Source: Streptomyces polyasparticus (GTDB lineage Bacteria; Actinomycetota; Actinomycetes; Streptomycetales; Streptomycetaceae). From it: DNA of 64,000 nucleotides. A program made the position numbers and the translations under genes. Location: contig NZ_JACTVJ010000013.1 of NCBI RefSeq assembly GCF_014493765.1, positions 62,001-126,000 of the forward strand, in the 5' to 3' direction. Positions 18,227 to 28,899 of this stretch are shown here, piece after piece. The notes under the pieces were generated by a model. The model had not been told where the DNA came from. It made no database searches and saw only the letters and a list, made by a program, of their open reading frames with translations. Position 1 is the first letter of the stretch. Every line of letters starts with the position of its first letter.

Positions 18227-19492
18227 TCACTCCTCCAGGAGGGATTCAAGTGGGGTCGTCGGGTCCGCGAGGCGCTCCTGGTCCGGGCGGATGCCGGTAC
18301 GGATGAGCTGCTGGATCGGATCCGTTACATCCCATACGTTCACGTTCATCCCGGCCAGGACCTTGCCGTCCGCGAGCCAGAACGCGATGAACTCACGCTT
18401 CATCGCATCGCCGCGGATGAGGACCTGGTCGTACGAGCCCGGGGGCGCCCAGCCCGAGTACTCCAGGCCCATGTCGTACTGGTCGGAGAAGAAATAGGGG
18501 ACGCGGTCGTACGTCACCGGGCGGCCGAGCATCGCGCGCGCGGCGGCGGGGCCGCCGTTCAGGGCGTTCGCCCAGTGCTCGACGCGCAGCCGGGTGTCCA
18601 GGAGCGGGTGCTGGGCTGCGGCCACGTCGCCGGCCGCGAAGATGTCCGGGTCGGAGGTCCTGAGCGAGGCGTCGACCGCGATGCCGCCGCCGTGGGCGCG
18701 GTCCACCAGGGCCAGGCCGGCGGCCTCGGCGAGCGCGGTGCGCGGGGCCGCGCCGATCGCGGCGAGTACCGCGTGGGCGGGGTGCTCGTCGCCGTCGTCG
18801 GTGCGGGCCGCGAGGACCAGGCCGTCCTGGCCGACGATCTCGGTGAGCCTCGCGCCGAAGTGGAAGCGCACCCCGTGCTCGCTGTGCAGCTGCGCGAAGA
18901 CACCGCCCAGTTCGGGTCCGAGCACGCCGTGCAGGGGCGTCGGCTCGGGTTCGACGACGGTGACCTCGGCGCCGAACTCGCGCGCGGCGGCGGCCACTTC
19001 GAGGCCGATCCAGCCCGCGCCCGCGATCACCAGATGGCCGTTGTCGCGCCCGAGCTGACCGAGCACGCCCTTGAGGCGCTCGGCGTGGGCGAGGCGGCGC
19101 AGATGGTGCACGCCGGTGAGGTCGGTGCCGGGGATGTCCAGGCGGCGCGGTTCGGCGCCGGTGGTGAGCAGCAGCTTGTCGTAGCCGACGACGGTGCCGT
19201 CGCCCAGGCGCACCTCGTGGCGCTCGCGGTCGATGGCCACGACGGGCTGGCCGAGGTGGAGTTCGACATCGGCCTGCGCGTACCAGGCCGGCTCGTGCAC
19301 GAAGACGCTGTCGCGCTCCTCCTTGCCGAGCAGATAGCCCTTGGACAGGGGCGGCCGTTCGTAGGGCCGGTCGCGTTCGTCGCAGAGCAGTATCACGCGC
19401 CCGGTGAACCCTTCGGCGCGGAGGGTCTCGGCCGCCTTCGCTCCGGCGAGTCCGCCTCCGACGATGACGAACGTCTGATCCGCGTCGACCAC
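18227..19492 (-). CDS. FAD/NAD-dependent ferredoxin reductase-like oxidoreductase
   Basis: The 421-residue enzyme has the two dinucleotide-binding folds of the rubredoxin/ferredoxin reductase type. The FAD motif is FVIVGGGLAGAKAAETLR, the NAD motif is HLVIAGAGWIGLEVAAAARE, and the second FAD motif is PDIFAAGDVAA. A C-terminal reductase domain (VEHWANALNGGPAAARAML) completes it. Such proteins pass electrons from NAD(P)H to a ferredoxin feeding cytochrome P450s or dioxygenases, but no ferredoxin gene is adjacent. The GTG start is preceded by AGGAGG. It sits between dgt and dnaG on the same strand. Confidence 0.9.
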   Translation of the reverse strand: MVDADQTFVIVGGGLAGAKAAETLRAEGFTGRVILLCDERDRPYERPPLSKGYLLGKEERDSVFVHEPAWYAQADVELHLGQPVVAIDRERHEVRLGDGTVVGYDKLLLTTGAEPRRLDIPGTDLTGVHHLRRLAHAERLKGVLGQLGRDNGHLVIAGAGWIGLEVAAAAREFGAEVTVVEPEPTPLHGVLGPELGGVFAQLHSEHGVRFHFGARLTEIVGQDGLVLAARTDDGDEHPAHAVLAAIGAAPRTALAEAAGLALVDRAHGGGIAVDASLRTSDPDIFAAGDVAAAQHPLLDTRLRVEHWANALNGGPAAARAMLGRPVTYDRVPYFFSDQYDMGLEYSGWAPPGSYDQVLIRGDAMKREFIAFWLADGKVLAGMNVNVWDVTDPIQQLIRTGIRPDQERLADPTTPLESLLEE

Positions 19493-19645
19493 TTGGTGCC
19501 TCCTAGCTGTTCACTGCGTGTGCTGCCCCTGCGTTCACCTCAAGGGAGCGTCCCGCACAGAGTGTGATGGGGGAAGGGGGCACGGAGCGAACGAGCCAGT
19601 ATTTCGTCACTCCGGGTCAGGTCGGCGCGGCGTCGTGGGGCGACG

Positions 19646-20977
19646 TCACCGCGGCGCGGTGAGGCGGCGGTGCAGGGAGCGGGCCGCGGCGTCGGTGAGG
19701 GCGGCGATCTGGTCGACCACGACACGGGCGCGCGCCTTGTCGTCGGCGGCCGTGTCGAACAGCGCGCGGAACTGCGGGTCGAGACCCTCCGGGGCGCGGG
19801 CGGTGAGCGCGGCGGCCAGCTCGGCGATGACCACGCGCTGGTCGGCGCGCAGCCGCTCCTGCTCGTCGCGCTGCATCACGTAACGGTCGGCGACCGCCTT
19901 CAACACCGCGCACTCGTACCGGGTTTCCTCCGGTACGACGAGTTCGGCGGCGTACCGCGTGAGGCGTCCCGGGCCGTACATCGCGCGCGTGGCGCCCTCC
20001 GCGGCCAGGCAGAAGCGGCCGATCAGCTGGCTGGTGGCGTCCTTGAGGCGGGCCTGCGCGACGGCGGATCCGTCATAGCCGTGCGGCCACCACTCCTGTT
20101 CGAGGAGCCGGTCGAGCGCGGCGGAGAGCTCCTCGGGGTCGGTGCCCTCGGGGACGTAGCGGCCGATGGCCACCTCGAACACGGCCCGTCGTTCGGGCTC
20201 GGCGTGCAGGCAGTTGGGGTCGATGTGGCCGGCGTGCAGCCCGTCCTCGACATCGTGCACGGAGTACGCGACGTCGTCGGACCAGTCCATGACCTGGGCC
20301 TCGAAGCAGGTGCGGTGGCCCGGCGCCTCCTTGCGCACCCACTCGAAGACCGGCCGGTCGTCGTCGTACACACCGAACTTCGGTGACGTCGGGTCGGTCG
20401 GGTGGGCGCCGCGCTGCCAGGGGTACTTGGTGGCGGCGTCGAGGGCGGCGCGGGTGAGGTTGAGGCCCACCGACACCAGCTCGCCGGAGCTCTGCGACCG
20501 TACGAAACGCTTGGGCTCGATCCGGGTCAGGAGCCGCAGCGACTGGGCGTTGCCCTCGAAGCCGCCGCAGTCCGCGGCGAACTCGTTGAGCGCCTGCTCG
20601 CCGTTGTGGCCGAAGGGCGGGTGGCCCATGTCGTGCGAGAGGCAGGCGGCCTCGACGAGGTCCGGGTCGCAGCCGAGCGCGGCGCCGAGCTCGCGGCCGA
20701 CCTGGGCGCATTCGAGGGAGTGCGTCAGGCGGGTGCGGGGGCTGGCGTCCCAGGCCTGGTTGCGTGTGCCCGGCGTGACCACCTGGGTCTTCCCGGCGAG
20801 GCGGCGCAGGGCGGAGGAGTGCAGGACCCGGGCGCGGTCGCGCTGGAAGGCGGTGCGGCCGGGGCGCTTGTCGGGCTCGGGGGCCCAGCGTTCGAGGGCC
20901 GCGTCCTCGTAGCCGAGGGGCGTGCTGCGGGTTTCGTGCCGGGTGCCTTCGTACGGGTCTTCGTGCGTGCCTTCCAT
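19646..20977 (-). CDS. dgt: dGTP triphosphohydrolase
   Basis: This HD-domain enzyme splits deoxynucleoside triphosphates, classically dGTP, into the nucleoside and tripolyphosphate. The 443-residue sequence contains [20 protein letters not shown], typical of the family's N-terminus. The metal-binding set follows: His in [12 protein letters not shown], and His-Asp in [16 protein letters not shown] third Asp lies in [16 protein letters not shown]. The frame continues upstream without family features, so the Met of [11 protein letters not shown] was taken; its ribosome site is weak. It leads the minus-strand series dgt - FAD reductase - dnaG. The link to replication genes is meaningful, since it controls the dNTP pool. 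Confidence 0.93.
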   Translation of the reverse strand: MEGTHEDPYEGTRHETRSTPLGYEDAALERWAPEPDKRPGRTAFQRDRARVLHSSALRRLAGKTQVVTPGTRNQAWDASPRTRLTHSLECAQVGRELGAALGCDPDLVEAACLSHDMGHPPFGHNGEQALNEFAADCGGFEGNAQSLRLLTRIEPKRFVRSQSSGELVSVGLNLTRAALDAATKYPWQRGAHPTDPTSPKFGVYDDDRPVFEWVRKEAPGHRTCFEAQVMDWSDDVAYSVHDVEDGLHAGHIDPNCLHAEPERRAVFEVAIGRYVPEGTDPEELSAALDRLLEQEWWPHGYDGSAVAQARLKDATSQLIGRFCLAAEGATRAMYGPGRLTRYAAELVVPEETRYECAVLKAVADRYVMQRDEQERLRADQRVVIAELAAALTARAPEGLDPQFRALFDTAADDKARARVVVDQIAALTDAAARSLHRRLTAPR

Positions 20978-21018
20978 GCAGTGACAGTAGCTCGGGTGGG
21001 GCGCACCCCGTACGTCCG

Positions 21019-22050
21019 TTACGCCGGGACGAGCCGGAGGTGTCCCGTGGCGGCCGGGCTGCGCAGGGCCTGGTCGTAGCGGTGAAGGAGCAGCCGGGCC
21101 ACCGCCGGGTGGGTACCGAGCGGTGCCGAGGCGATCCAGGGTGCGGCCTTGGCGCAGTCCGCCGCGAAGCGGCCCGGGGCCGTGAAGCAGGAGGCGATCG
21201 CGACCCGGTGCCGGCCGCGGGCGGCGAGCGCGCGGATCGCGGCGGGTACGGCGGGCGCCGCGGCGCAGGCGTAGGCGGCGACGACGGGGACGCCGAGGCG
21301 TTCGGCGAGCTGTCCGGCGATCCGGCGGGTGCCCGCGGAGGACTCGGGGTCGCGCGATCCGGCGGCGGCGAGTACGACGCCGCTCCCCCGCCGGATCCGG
21401 TCGGTCAGCTGCCCCTCGGCGGGCCAGCCGGCCTCGACGAGGCGGTCGTACAGCGCCTCGATCAGGAGCGGGTGCTCCCCGAGCGGCTCGGCGATCCGGG
21501 TGCGCAGGGCGGCCGCGCGGGCCGCGGCGGGCAGGTCGTGCTTGACGTGGAACCCGCGGCTCAGGAGCAGCGGTACGAGGACGGCGTCGGTGGTGCCCTC
21601 GGCGGCGAGCGCGGCGAGGGTGTCGGGGAGCAGCGGCTCGTCGATCTCGATGTGCCCGAGACGGACGGCCAGTTCGGGCCGCAGCTCGCGGACGCGCTCG
21701 CGCAGCGCCTTGACGGTGGCGAGGGTCGCGGGGTTGCGGCTGCCGTGGCCGACCAGGACCAGGGCGGGGGCCTGCTGTGCGTCGGGGTGCCGGCGGCCGT
21801 CGAGCCGCACATGGCTGAGCTGGCTGCCGAGCTGGGCGCTGATGCGGCCCATGAGCGTGGCGGTGCTGTCGAAGGTGGCCTCGGCGAGCGCGGTCTCGGC
21901 GGCGCTGTCGAAGACGGCCGCGGGGACGGGGGCCGCGGCGACGGGGATCGCGGCGACGGGCGCCGCGGCCGTGCCGCCGCCCGCATTCGTACGCGGCAGC
22001 GGCTCGGGCTCGTCGGTGCGAGAGGCGGAACGTGCGCTCGAAGCCGTCAT
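21019..22050 (-). CDS. Sirohydrochlorin chelatase (CbiX family)
   Basis: The 343-residue protein has an Ala-rich, poorly ordered N-terminus of about 75 residues and then two CbiX half-domains. The metal-binding histidine of the first is in [20 protein letters not shown], with HIEIDEPLL and [11 protein letters not shown] following; the second half has [16 protein letters not shown]. Enzymes of this class insert Fe2+ (siroheme) or Co2+ (cobalamin) into sirohydrochlorin. Siroheme is the cofactor of NirB at 41 kb and the gene lies near nasA, so ferrochelation for nitrite reductase is the best inference. The start was set at the Met of [10 protein letters not shown]; a GTG eight codons upstream is possible. 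Confidence 0.85.
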   Translation of the reverse strand: MTASSARSASRTDEPEPLPRTNAGGGTAAAPVAAIPVAAAPVPAAVFDSAAETALAEATFDSTATLMGRISAQLGSQLSHVRLDGRRHPDAQQAPALVLVGHGSRNPATLATVKALRERVRELRPELAVRLGHIEIDEPLLPDTLAALAAEGTTDAVLVPLLLSRGFHVKHDLPAAARAAALRTRIAEPLGEHPLLIEALYDRLVEAGWPAEGQLTDRIRRGSGVVLAAAGSRDPESSAGTRRIAGQLAERLGVPVVAAYACAAAPAVPAAIRALAARGRHRVAIASCFTAPGRFAADCAKAAPWIASAPLGTHPAVARLLLHRYDQALRSPAATGHLRLVPA

Positions 22051-22295
22051 GCGGCAAGCCTGACGGGTGCACATTGCCGGGTCGTTGCGCGGCGATGACA
22101 GGTGATTTCGCCTCGTTCACGCACCCGCCTCGGGGATTGTCAGTGACGTACGCGATCCTGGGCGGCGTGGGGGTGCTGCGCGGCCTGTGGGGGGCCGGCG
22201 GCCGCAGGTGGCTGTGGGGTGACCGGTGGGAGCGGCGGCCGACGGTTGCGAGGCCTGCGGTGGTGGCGTCCCGAGGCCTGGGGGTTCGGGAATTC

Positions 22296-23360
22296 ATGGG
22301 GAAGTTCGTCTACCTGCTGTACGGCGCGCTCACCTGGGGCGTGCGCCTGTGCGCGGTCGGGACCTGCGTGGCCGTCTCGGTCGCCGGGATCCTGGCGCTC
22401 GGCGCGCTGAGCGGGCCGCCGCCGCTGGACGGGGCGCTGGCCTGGGGCTGGGTCGCGGCCGGCTGCGCCCTGGGCCGGCCCGTCCTGCTGTGGATACGCA
22501 AGGGCGTGGACGAGGTGTCCTGGCGCTGGCCGTATGTGCGCCGGCCGGCCTTCGCGACCGGGCGCGTATCGCTGTCCAAGCACGGTGAGGACGAGGCCGC
22601 CGAGGGTGAGCGGTGGTGGCCGGACGAGGAGCCGGAGGGCCCGCTCGGTGCGCCGGTGTGGGTGAAGCTGCGCCGGTGCCTGGCCCTGATACCCGTCGCG
22701 ATCGCCTCCGCGGCGGTCTTCGGTCTGCTCGGCGCGGGCCTGGACGAGGACGGGGCGGTCGCGCGGATGCAGCGGGAGGGGGCTGTGGCGACGGTCGGCA
22801 CGGTGGCCGAGGCGCCGCGCGGGGTGCGCGAGAGCCGTGACGACGAGGGGGTGCTCCATGGCTACTGGTCGGACCTGACGCTCCAAGTCCCGGCCGCCGA
22901 CCGGCCGTTGCCCGCCCGCCATGCCTATACGGAGGCGAAGCCGGCGCGCGGGGACCGGGTCGAGCTGCTGTGGGCGCCCGGCCGGCCCGGGTGGGGCGCC
23001 CATGTCGACGAGACGGATGACATGTCGGCGCGGGCGGAGACCCGGTGGGAGCTGTTCCCCGCGCGCGGGCCCGGCGAAGGCAACCTCTTCGTGCTGGTCC
23101 TGATGGGTGTGGTCGTGCTCGCCTTCGGGCTGCCCCTGACACTGGCCGCGGAGTACGACGAGCTGCATGAACAGGCCTGGTCACCCTTGGCGCAGACGGG
23201 GTACGGGGTGGTGGCGGCCGGAGTGTTCCTGCTGCAGCGGCCGGTGCTGCTCGGCTCGGGTGTGCCGGACAACTCGGCGCTGGCCCTCGCGACGTGGCTG
23301 TGTTTCCTCGCGCCGATGGGGCTGCAGATCGTCCATGGAGCGCGAACGTTTCTGCGGTGA
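22296..23360 (+). CDS. Multi-pass membrane protein of unknown function
   Basis: The 354-residue product has predicted helices near residues 4-35, 45-65 and 130-150, then a soluble region ([20 protein letters not shown]), and three more helices at the C-terminus. The soluble part, with a turn VGTV, an acid stretch and [11 protein letters not shown], resembles the extracytoplasmic part of DUF3592 proteins, similar in plan to the protein at 4346. The function is unknown. The Met of [10 protein letters not shown] opens the first helix; earlier GTG codons are in frame. The gene is divergent from the chelatase, with about 245 bp between them. Confidence 0.7.
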   Translation: MGKFVYLLYGALTWGVRLCAVGTCVAVSVAGILALGALSGPPPLDGALAWGWVAAGCALGRPVLLWIRKGVDEVSWRWPYVRRPAFATGRVSLSKHGEDEAAEGERWWPDEEPEGPLGAPVWVKLRRCLALIPVAIASAAVFGLLGAGLDEDGAVARMQREGAVATVGTVAEAPRGVRESRDDEGVLHGYWSDLTLQVPAADRPLPARHAYTEAKPARGDRVELLWAPGRPGWGAHVDETDDMSARAETRWELFPARGPGEGNLFVLVLMGVVVLAFGLPLTLAAEYDELHEQAWSPLAQTGYGVVAAGVFLLQRPVLLGSGVPDNSALALATWLCFLAPMGLQIVHGARTFLR

Positions 23361-23468
23361 CGCGGTGGCGCGCCGACGAGAGGCGCGGAACACATACGGG
23401 CAAAACACCCCCGAGGGAACCAAGCAGCCACTCCCGGCGTAGATCAAGAGGTACGTGCGACAACGGGG

Positions 23469-24239
23469 GTGGACATGCGGATGCCGGGAGCCGGCCGAGC
23501 GGCCGGGGCGGTGCGGGCCGTGCCCGCGCGGCCGGCCGCGGTGCGAAGGCGCCTGGGCGCGCTGTGGTCGTGGACGCGGCGCACCCTGCGCACGCGGCGC
23601 GGACAGCGGCGGGCCGTGCAGACGCTGATGCTGGGGTGTGTGCTCACGCTGCTGCCGTCCACATGGATGCATGCCGCCGCGGCCGGGCGGGTCGGCGATG
23701 TGGCGGGGGCGCCGAAGACACCGGTGGCCGTGGTGTTCGGGGCCGGGCTGTGGAAGGGCGAGCCCTCGCCGTATCTGGCGCACCGGCTCGACTCGGCGGC
23801 GGAGTTGTACCGTTCCGGGCAGGTCGAGGTCCTGCTCGTCACCGGGGACAACAGCCGGGTGGAGTACGACGAACCGGATGCCATGCGGCGCTATCTGACC
23901 GAGCACGGGGTGCCCGACCGGCGGATCGTGAGCGACTATGCGGGGTTCGACACCTGGGACTCCTGTGTCCGCGCGAAGAAGATCTTCGGGGTGGACCGGG
24001 CCGTGCTGATCAGCCAGGGCTTCCACATCCGCCGGGCGGTGGCGCTGTGCGAGAAGGCGGGGATCGACTCGTACGGCGTCGGGGTGGCCGAGCCGCACGA
24101 CGCGACCTGGTACTTCGGGGGCGTACGGGAGCTGCTCGCGTCGGGGAAGGGGGCGAGCGACGCAATGCTCGGACGGGACCCGAAGTTCCTCGGGGAGCGG
24201 GAGGACGGGGTGCGCAAGGCGCTGGCCGGCCCGCGCTGA
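23469..24239 (+). CDS. SanA/YdcF-family (DUF218) membrane-anchored protein
   Basis: The 256-residue protein has a long basic N-terminus, one membrane segment (TLMLGCVLTLLPSTWMHAAA) and an extracytoplasmic DUF218 domain. The domain begins VAVVFGAGLWKGEPSPYLAHR, continues VLLVTGDNSRVEYDEPDAM and contains VLISQGFHIRRAV. SanA of E. coli affects vancomycin tolerance; ElyC/YdcF relatives act on envelope lipid carriers. The catalytic role is not settled for any of these. It uses a GTG start with an ATG two codons later as an alternative. It converges on the SDR gene across a 34-bp repeat block. Confidence 0.85.
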   Translation: MDMRMPGAGRAAGAVRAVPARPAAVRRRLGALWSWTRRTLRTRRGQRRAVQTLMLGCVLTLLPSTWMHAAAAGRVGDVAGAPKTPVAVVFGAGLWKGEPSPYLAHRLDSAAELYRSGQVEVLLVTGDNSRVEYDEPDAMRRYLTEHGVPDRRIVSDYAGFDTWDSCVRAKKIFGVDRAVLISQGFHIRRAVALCEKAGIDSYGVGVAEPHDATWYFGGVRELLASGKGASDAMLGRDPKFLGEREDGVRKALAGPR

Positions 24240-24252
24240 GAGGCGAGGCAGG

Positions 24253-24350
24253 GCAGGCAACCGGCAGCGCGCCCACGCGAGGATGAGCAGGCAACCGGCA
24301 GCGCGCCCACGCGAGGATGAGCAGGCAACCGGCAGCGCGCCCACGCGAGG
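24253..24350. repeat. 34-bp tandem repeat between convergent genes
   Basis: A 34-bp unit beginning GCAGGCAACCGGCAGCGCGC occurs 2.9 times with exact 34-bp spacing and almost no differences. It fills the space between the stops of the SanA-like gene and the SDR gene. There is no unique spacer between units, so it is not a CRISPR array. Confidence 0.85.
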
Positions 24351-24358
24351 AAAGCGGG

Positions 24359-25219
<861 letters not shown>

Positions 25220-25294
25220 GCCAGTGTGCCAGGGGCCGCCGCGGATGTCAGCGCCCCGCACGAGAACTCCCATCGCCCCTCACCACCGCACCCC

Positions 25295-25353
25295 CACCCC
25301 GCTGAGCCCGCCGTACCCGGCGCGTAACGCGCATGGGTATGGGGTGTAACACC
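25295..25353 (+). promoter_or_regulatory. nasA promoter module shared with nir operon, GlnR-like
   Basis: This 59-bp stretch aligns without gaps, at 40 of 59 positions, to 40011-40069 upstream of the nir operon. It ends 19 bases before the nasA start, exactly as the other copy does before its gene. It carries five-base half sites at 11-bp spacing: GTACC, GTAAC, GGGTA and GTAAC, each separated by six bases. This is the geometry of the GlnR box (GTnAC-n6-GaAAC repeated), although the individual half sites are imperfect. Confidence 0.7.
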
Positions 25354-25372
25354 AGGCACGCACGCTGGGCGT

Positions 25373-27769
25373 ATGGCGAAACTCGTACCGTCCGGCACCT
25401 CCGGTCCGACCCTCACGCACTGCCCGTACTGCGCACTCCAGTGCGGTATGGGGCTGTCCGTGACGGACGGGCGGGTGGAAGTCGTGGAGCGGGCCGAGTT
25501 CCCCGTCAACCGGGGAGCCCTGTGCGGCAAGGGGCAGACCGCGCCCGCCCTGCTCGACCGGGCCGCGCGGCTGACCGAGCCGCTGGTCAGGGATCCGGAG
25601 ACGGGCCGCCTCGCCCCCGCGAGCTGGGACCACGCGCTCGGCCTGATCGCCGGGCGGCTGCAGGGGACCAGGGACGCGCACGGAGCCGACGCGGTCGCGG
25701 TGTTCGGCGGCGGCGGGCTGACCAACGAGAAGGCGTACACGCTCGGGAAGTTCGCGCGGGTCGTGCTCGGCACCTCGCAGATCGACTACAACGGGCGCTT
25801 CTGCATGTCGTCGGCCGCGGCCGCGGGACGCAAGGCGTTCGGGATCGACCGCGGCCTTCCGTTCCCGCTGGCGGACATTCCGCGTACGGGTTGTGTGATC
25901 CTCGTCGGTTCGAACCTCGCCGAGACCATGCCGCCGGCCCTGCGGTACTTCACGGAGCTGAAGGAGAACGGCGGCACCCTGATCGTCATCGATCCGCGCC
26001 GCACCAAGACCGCCGAGCAGGCCGATCTGCATCTGGCCCCGCGCCCGGGCACGGATCTCGCGCTGGCCCTCGGGATGCTGCATCTGGTGGTGACGCAGGG
26101 CCGTACCGACGAGGCGTTCATCGCCGAGCGCACCACCGGCTGGGAGGGCGCGCGGGCCGCGGTGATGGCGCACTGGCCCGAGCTGGTCGAGCGGATCACC
26201 GGGGTGCCGGTGCCCCAACTGCGGCGCGCGGTCGAGATGTTCTGCGAGCCGGAGAACGCGATGGTGCTCACCGCGCGCGGACCCGAGCAGCAGGCCAAGG
26301 GCACGGACACGGTCGGTGCCTGGATCAATCTGTGCCTGGCGACCGGGCGCGCGGGCCGTCCGCTGTCCGGATACGGGTGTCTCACGGGCCAGGGGAACGG
26401 GCAGGGCGGACGCGAACACGGCCAGAAGGCCGACCAGTTGCCGGGCTACCGCGATCTCGCCGACCCTGCGGCCCGCGCCCATGTGGCCGAGGTCTGGGGC
26501 GTGGACCCCGACTCGCTGCCCGCGCCGGGGCGCAGCGCGTACGAGCTGCTCGACGCGCTCGGCGGCGACATCAAGTCCCTGCTCCTGATGGCCTCCAACC
26601 CGGTCGTGTCCGCGCCGCGCGCCGCACATGTCGAGGAGCGGCTGCGGTCGCTCGACTTCCTCGCCGTGGCCGATGTGGTGCTCTCCGAGACGGCGGAGCT
26701 CGCGGACGTGGTGCTGCCGGTGACGCAGTGGGCCGAGGAGACGGGCACGCTCACCAATCTGGAGGGCCGCGTCCTGCTGCGGCAGCGTGCGGTGACGGCG
26801 CCTTCGGGGGTACGCAGCGATCTCGACGTACTGAGTGAACTCGCGGCGCGGCTCGGGGTGGAGAAGGGGTTCCCGACCGATCCCGAAGAGGTCTTCGAGG
26901 AGCTGCGCCGGGCGAGCGCTGGCGGCGCGGCGGACTACTCGGGCATCACCTACCGGCGGCTCGTCGAGGAGGACGGGGTGTTCTGGCCCTGCCCGGAGAA
27001 CGGCGAGTCCGCCGCGGCCGACGGCCCGACGGGTTCGGGCGCCGGGCCCGCGGCTTCCGCCCTCGGCACGTCGGCCGACGGCCCCGCGAACTCGGCGGAA
27101 AGCCCCACGGGTTCAGGCGCCGGTGCCGTCTCGGGGGGCGGCACCGGCCCGGAGTCCGCGAGCGGGGACGCCCGGCACCCGGGGCCCGCGCAGCTGCCGG
27201 CCGGCCGGCACTCCGGCACTCCCTCGGGCCCGCACCCCGGCACTCCCCGCCTGTTCCTCGACCGGTTCGCCACCCCCGACGGCCGGGCCCGCTTCGCGCC
27301 GGTGACCCACCGGCCGGCCGCCGAGGAGACGGACGCCGAGTATCCGGTGGTCCTGACGACCGGCCGGGTGCTCGCCCAGTACCAGTCGGGCGCCCAGACC
27401 CGCCGCGTACCGGAGCTGAACGCGGCCGCACCGGGCCCGTTCGTGCAGCTCCATCCGCGGCTCGCAGACCGGATCGGGGTCGGTGAGGGCGACCCCGTCT
27501 CGGTGGTGTCGCGCCGGGGCAGGGCCGTGGCCCCGGCGCGGATCACCACCGCGATACGGGCGGACACGGTGTTCATGCCGTTCCACTGGGCGGGCGAGGG
27601 CCGGGCCAACACGCTCACGCACCCGGCGCTCGATCCGACCTCCCGTATGCCGGAGTTCAAGGTGTGCGCCGTACGCCTGGAAGCAGCCGGGCAGTCGGCG
27701 GAAGCAGCCGCACGACCGGCCGAAGCGGCCACGCCGTCGACGGAAGGCCTCAACTCCCCGCCCGCGTAA
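25373..27769 (+). CDS. nasA: Assimilatory nitrate reductase, molybdopterin subunit
   Basis: This enzyme reduces nitrate to nitrite with a bis-MGD molybdenum cofactor. The 798-residue protein opens with a [4Fe-4S] site, Cys17, Cys20, Cys24 and Cys51 (HCPYCALQCG, ALCGKG). The molybdopterin oxidoreductase domains follow (YNGRFCMSSAAAAGRKAFG; NGQGGREHGQKADQLPGYRD). The C-terminal molydopterin-dinucleotide-binding domain contains PVVLTTGRVLAQYQSGAQTR. Odd feature: about residues 545-625 are a Gly/Ser/Ala/Pro-rich insert between the core and the last domain, where family members usually have a short loop. No electron-donor gene is adjacent. Its last 20 bases overlap the convergent gene. Confidence 0.9.
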   Translation: MAKLVPSGTSGPTLTHCPYCALQCGMGLSVTDGRVEVVERAEFPVNRGALCGKGQTAPALLDRAARLTEPLVRDPETGRLAPASWDHALGLIAGRLQGTRDAHGADAVAVFGGGGLTNEKAYTLGKFARVVLGTSQIDYNGRFCMSSAAAAGRKAFGIDRGLPFPLADIPRTGCVILVGSNLAETMPPALRYFTELKENGGTLIVIDPRRTKTAEQADLHLAPRPGTDLALALGMLHLVVTQGRTDEAFIAERTTGWEGARAAVMAHWPELVERITGVPVPQLRRAVEMFCEPENAMVLTARGPEQQAKGTDTVGAWINLCLATGRAGRPLSGYGCLTGQGNGQGGREHGQKADQLPGYRDLADPAARAHVAEVWGVDPDSLPAPGRSAYELLDALGGDIKSLLLMASNPVVSAPRAAHVEERLRSLDFLAVADVVLSETAELADVVLPVTQWAEETGTLTNLEGRVLLRQRAVTAPSGVRSDLDVLSELAARLGVEKGFPTDPEEVFEELRRASAGGAADYSGITYRRLVEEDGVFWPCPENGESAAADGPTGSGAGPAASALGTSADGPANSAESPTGSGAGAVSGGGTGPESASGDARHPGPAQLPAGRHSGTPSGPHPGTPRLFLDRFATPDGRARFAPVTHRPAAEETDAEYPVVLTTGRVLAQYQSGAQTRRVPELNAAAPGPFVQLHPRLADRIGVGEGDPVSVVSRRGRAVAPARITTAIRADTVFMPFHWAGEGRANTLTHPALDPTSRMPEFKVCAVRLEAAGQSAEAAARPAEAATPSTEGLNSPPA

Positions 27770-28175
27770 GCCAGTCCCCGCCCGGCAGCACCCGCCCGCC
27801 GGCCCGCAGCCGGGCCGCCACCGCGGGTGCCGCCACGTACACCCAGGCGTCCACCGGTCCCGTGGCCGTCTCGACCGTACGGGCGATGCGTTCGTAGTCG
27901 TTGTGCGGGTCACCCGGGACGTAGTCCTCCAACCGGTCGAGCAGCGCCAGGAGTTGGGCGTACTCCCCCGGCGCGGGCCGCACGACCTCGCCGTGGACGG
28001 TGCCCGCGCCCTCGACCGCGTACGGATAGCCGGGCCCCTCGTACAGGTCCGCCCCCACCCAGCGGGCGGGCTCCGCGGCGACGGTCCGGCCCGCCAGGAA
28101 CCGCCGGTGGTTGTACTCGCCCGGCCGCAGCGTCCCGTACACGAAGAACGGCAGCACCCCGCCGTCCGGTCTCAC
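27750..28175 (-). CDS. Gamma-glutamylcyclotransferase family protein
   Basis: The 141-residue product has the GGCT/AIG2 barrel fold. The substrate loop FFVYGTLRPGEYNHRRFL is at the N-terminus, and the probable catalytic Glu lies in GTVHGEVVRP. Further family positions are LLDRLEDYVPGDPHNDYERI and VDAWVYVA. Members split gamma-glutamyl compounds into 5-oxoproline; whether this one is an enzyme on glutathione-like or other amides is unknown, and streptomycetes use mycothiol. The GTG start overlaps the stop of the cutA gene (GTGA), so the two are translationally coupled. The 3' end overlaps nasA by 20 bases. Confidence 0.82.
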   Translation of the reverse strand: MRPDGGVLPFFVYGTLRPGEYNHRRFLAGRTVAAEPARWVGADLYEGPGYPYAVEGAGTVHGEVVRPAPGEYAQLLALLDRLEDYVPGDPHNDYERIARTVETATGPVDAWVYVAAPAVAARLRAGGRVLPGGDWLTRAGS

Positions 28176-28510
28176 TGGGTCGTCTCGCGGCGGACCCAGT
28201 CCAGGTACGCCGCGCTGCCGGCCGCGACCGGGGTCGCGATGATCTCCGGTGTCTCGTAGTCGTGCGCCTCCTGGAGCCACTCCTGAAGCAGCGGGTAGCG
28301 CTCCGCGGTGGTCTTGAACAGGATCTGCCACTCCTCGGCCGTCTCGGTCTTCCCCTCCCAGCGGTAGACCGACGTGACCGGCGCGGAGATCTGCGCACAG
28401 GCCGCGAGCCGCGCGTCGACCGCGCCGCGCGCGAGCAGCTGGGCCTTGAGCGCCGCGTCCGTCGTGGTCAGCACGGTCCACACACCGGAGCCCGTGGACG
28501 CCTCCGTCAT
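28172..28510 (-). CDS. cutA: CutA1 divalent-cation tolerance protein
   Basis: The 112-residue product matches CutA: TVLTTTDAALKAQLLARGAV, then ARLAACAQI, SVYRWEGKTETAEEWQILFK and the C-terminal HDYETPEIIATPV. CutA forms very stable trimers; the original link to copper tolerance is weak and its true role is unsettled. Two in-frame ATGs eight codons apart each have a good ribosome site (GAGGG and GGGGAGGA); the downstream one gives the normal CutA length and is used here. It is coupled to the GGCT-like gene. Confidence 0.9.
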   Translation of the reverse strand: MTEASTGSGVWTVLTTTDAALKAQLLARGAVDARLAACAQISAPVTSVYRWEGKTETAEEWQILFKTTAERYPLLQEWLQEAHDYETPEIIATPVAAGSAAYLDWVRRETTQ

Positions 28511-28899
28511 GTCCTCCCCTTTGCCGGTCATGCCCTCCCTCTTGCCTGCAGCGCCGTCCCCCGTGCTCGCACCCGTCGTACCCGTACCCGTGCCCATTGC
28601 CACGTCCACGCCTTCCCTTCCGCAGCCGAGTTGCCCTGGAGATCCAGGCCGAAAGTCCCTATTTGCCGCCATACGTCATAACTGGCCCCGACTGTTACAT
28701 AACGGGCGGGTTTTCGTGATGCACGCCCCCTACCGTTCCATTGTGGTGGCCGACCCCTCGCCGAATCCCCGGCATTCCCCCTGGTCGGCCACCACCCCCG
28801 CGCCGGCCCCCCACGTCCGCGCGCACTCCGCCCGACCGGCCCCTCGTTCGGCCCGGACCCCCGCTCGCCCAGGACCCACCCTCCGATCTGGACCACCGC
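28511..28899. other. Non-coding gap between cutA and the lipoprotein gene
   Basis: I see no gene here. The first half contains possible upstream starts of cutA; the middle (28650-28740) is poorer in GC, with ACTGTTACATAAC and ATTTGCCGCCATACG, and probably holds the divergent promoters. I cannot assign a specific operator. Confidence 0.5.

Noticed and set aside
24253-24350. Possible CRISPR array from the 34-bp repeats
   Set aside because: The copies are directly adjacent with no unique spacers, and there are no cas genes in the window.
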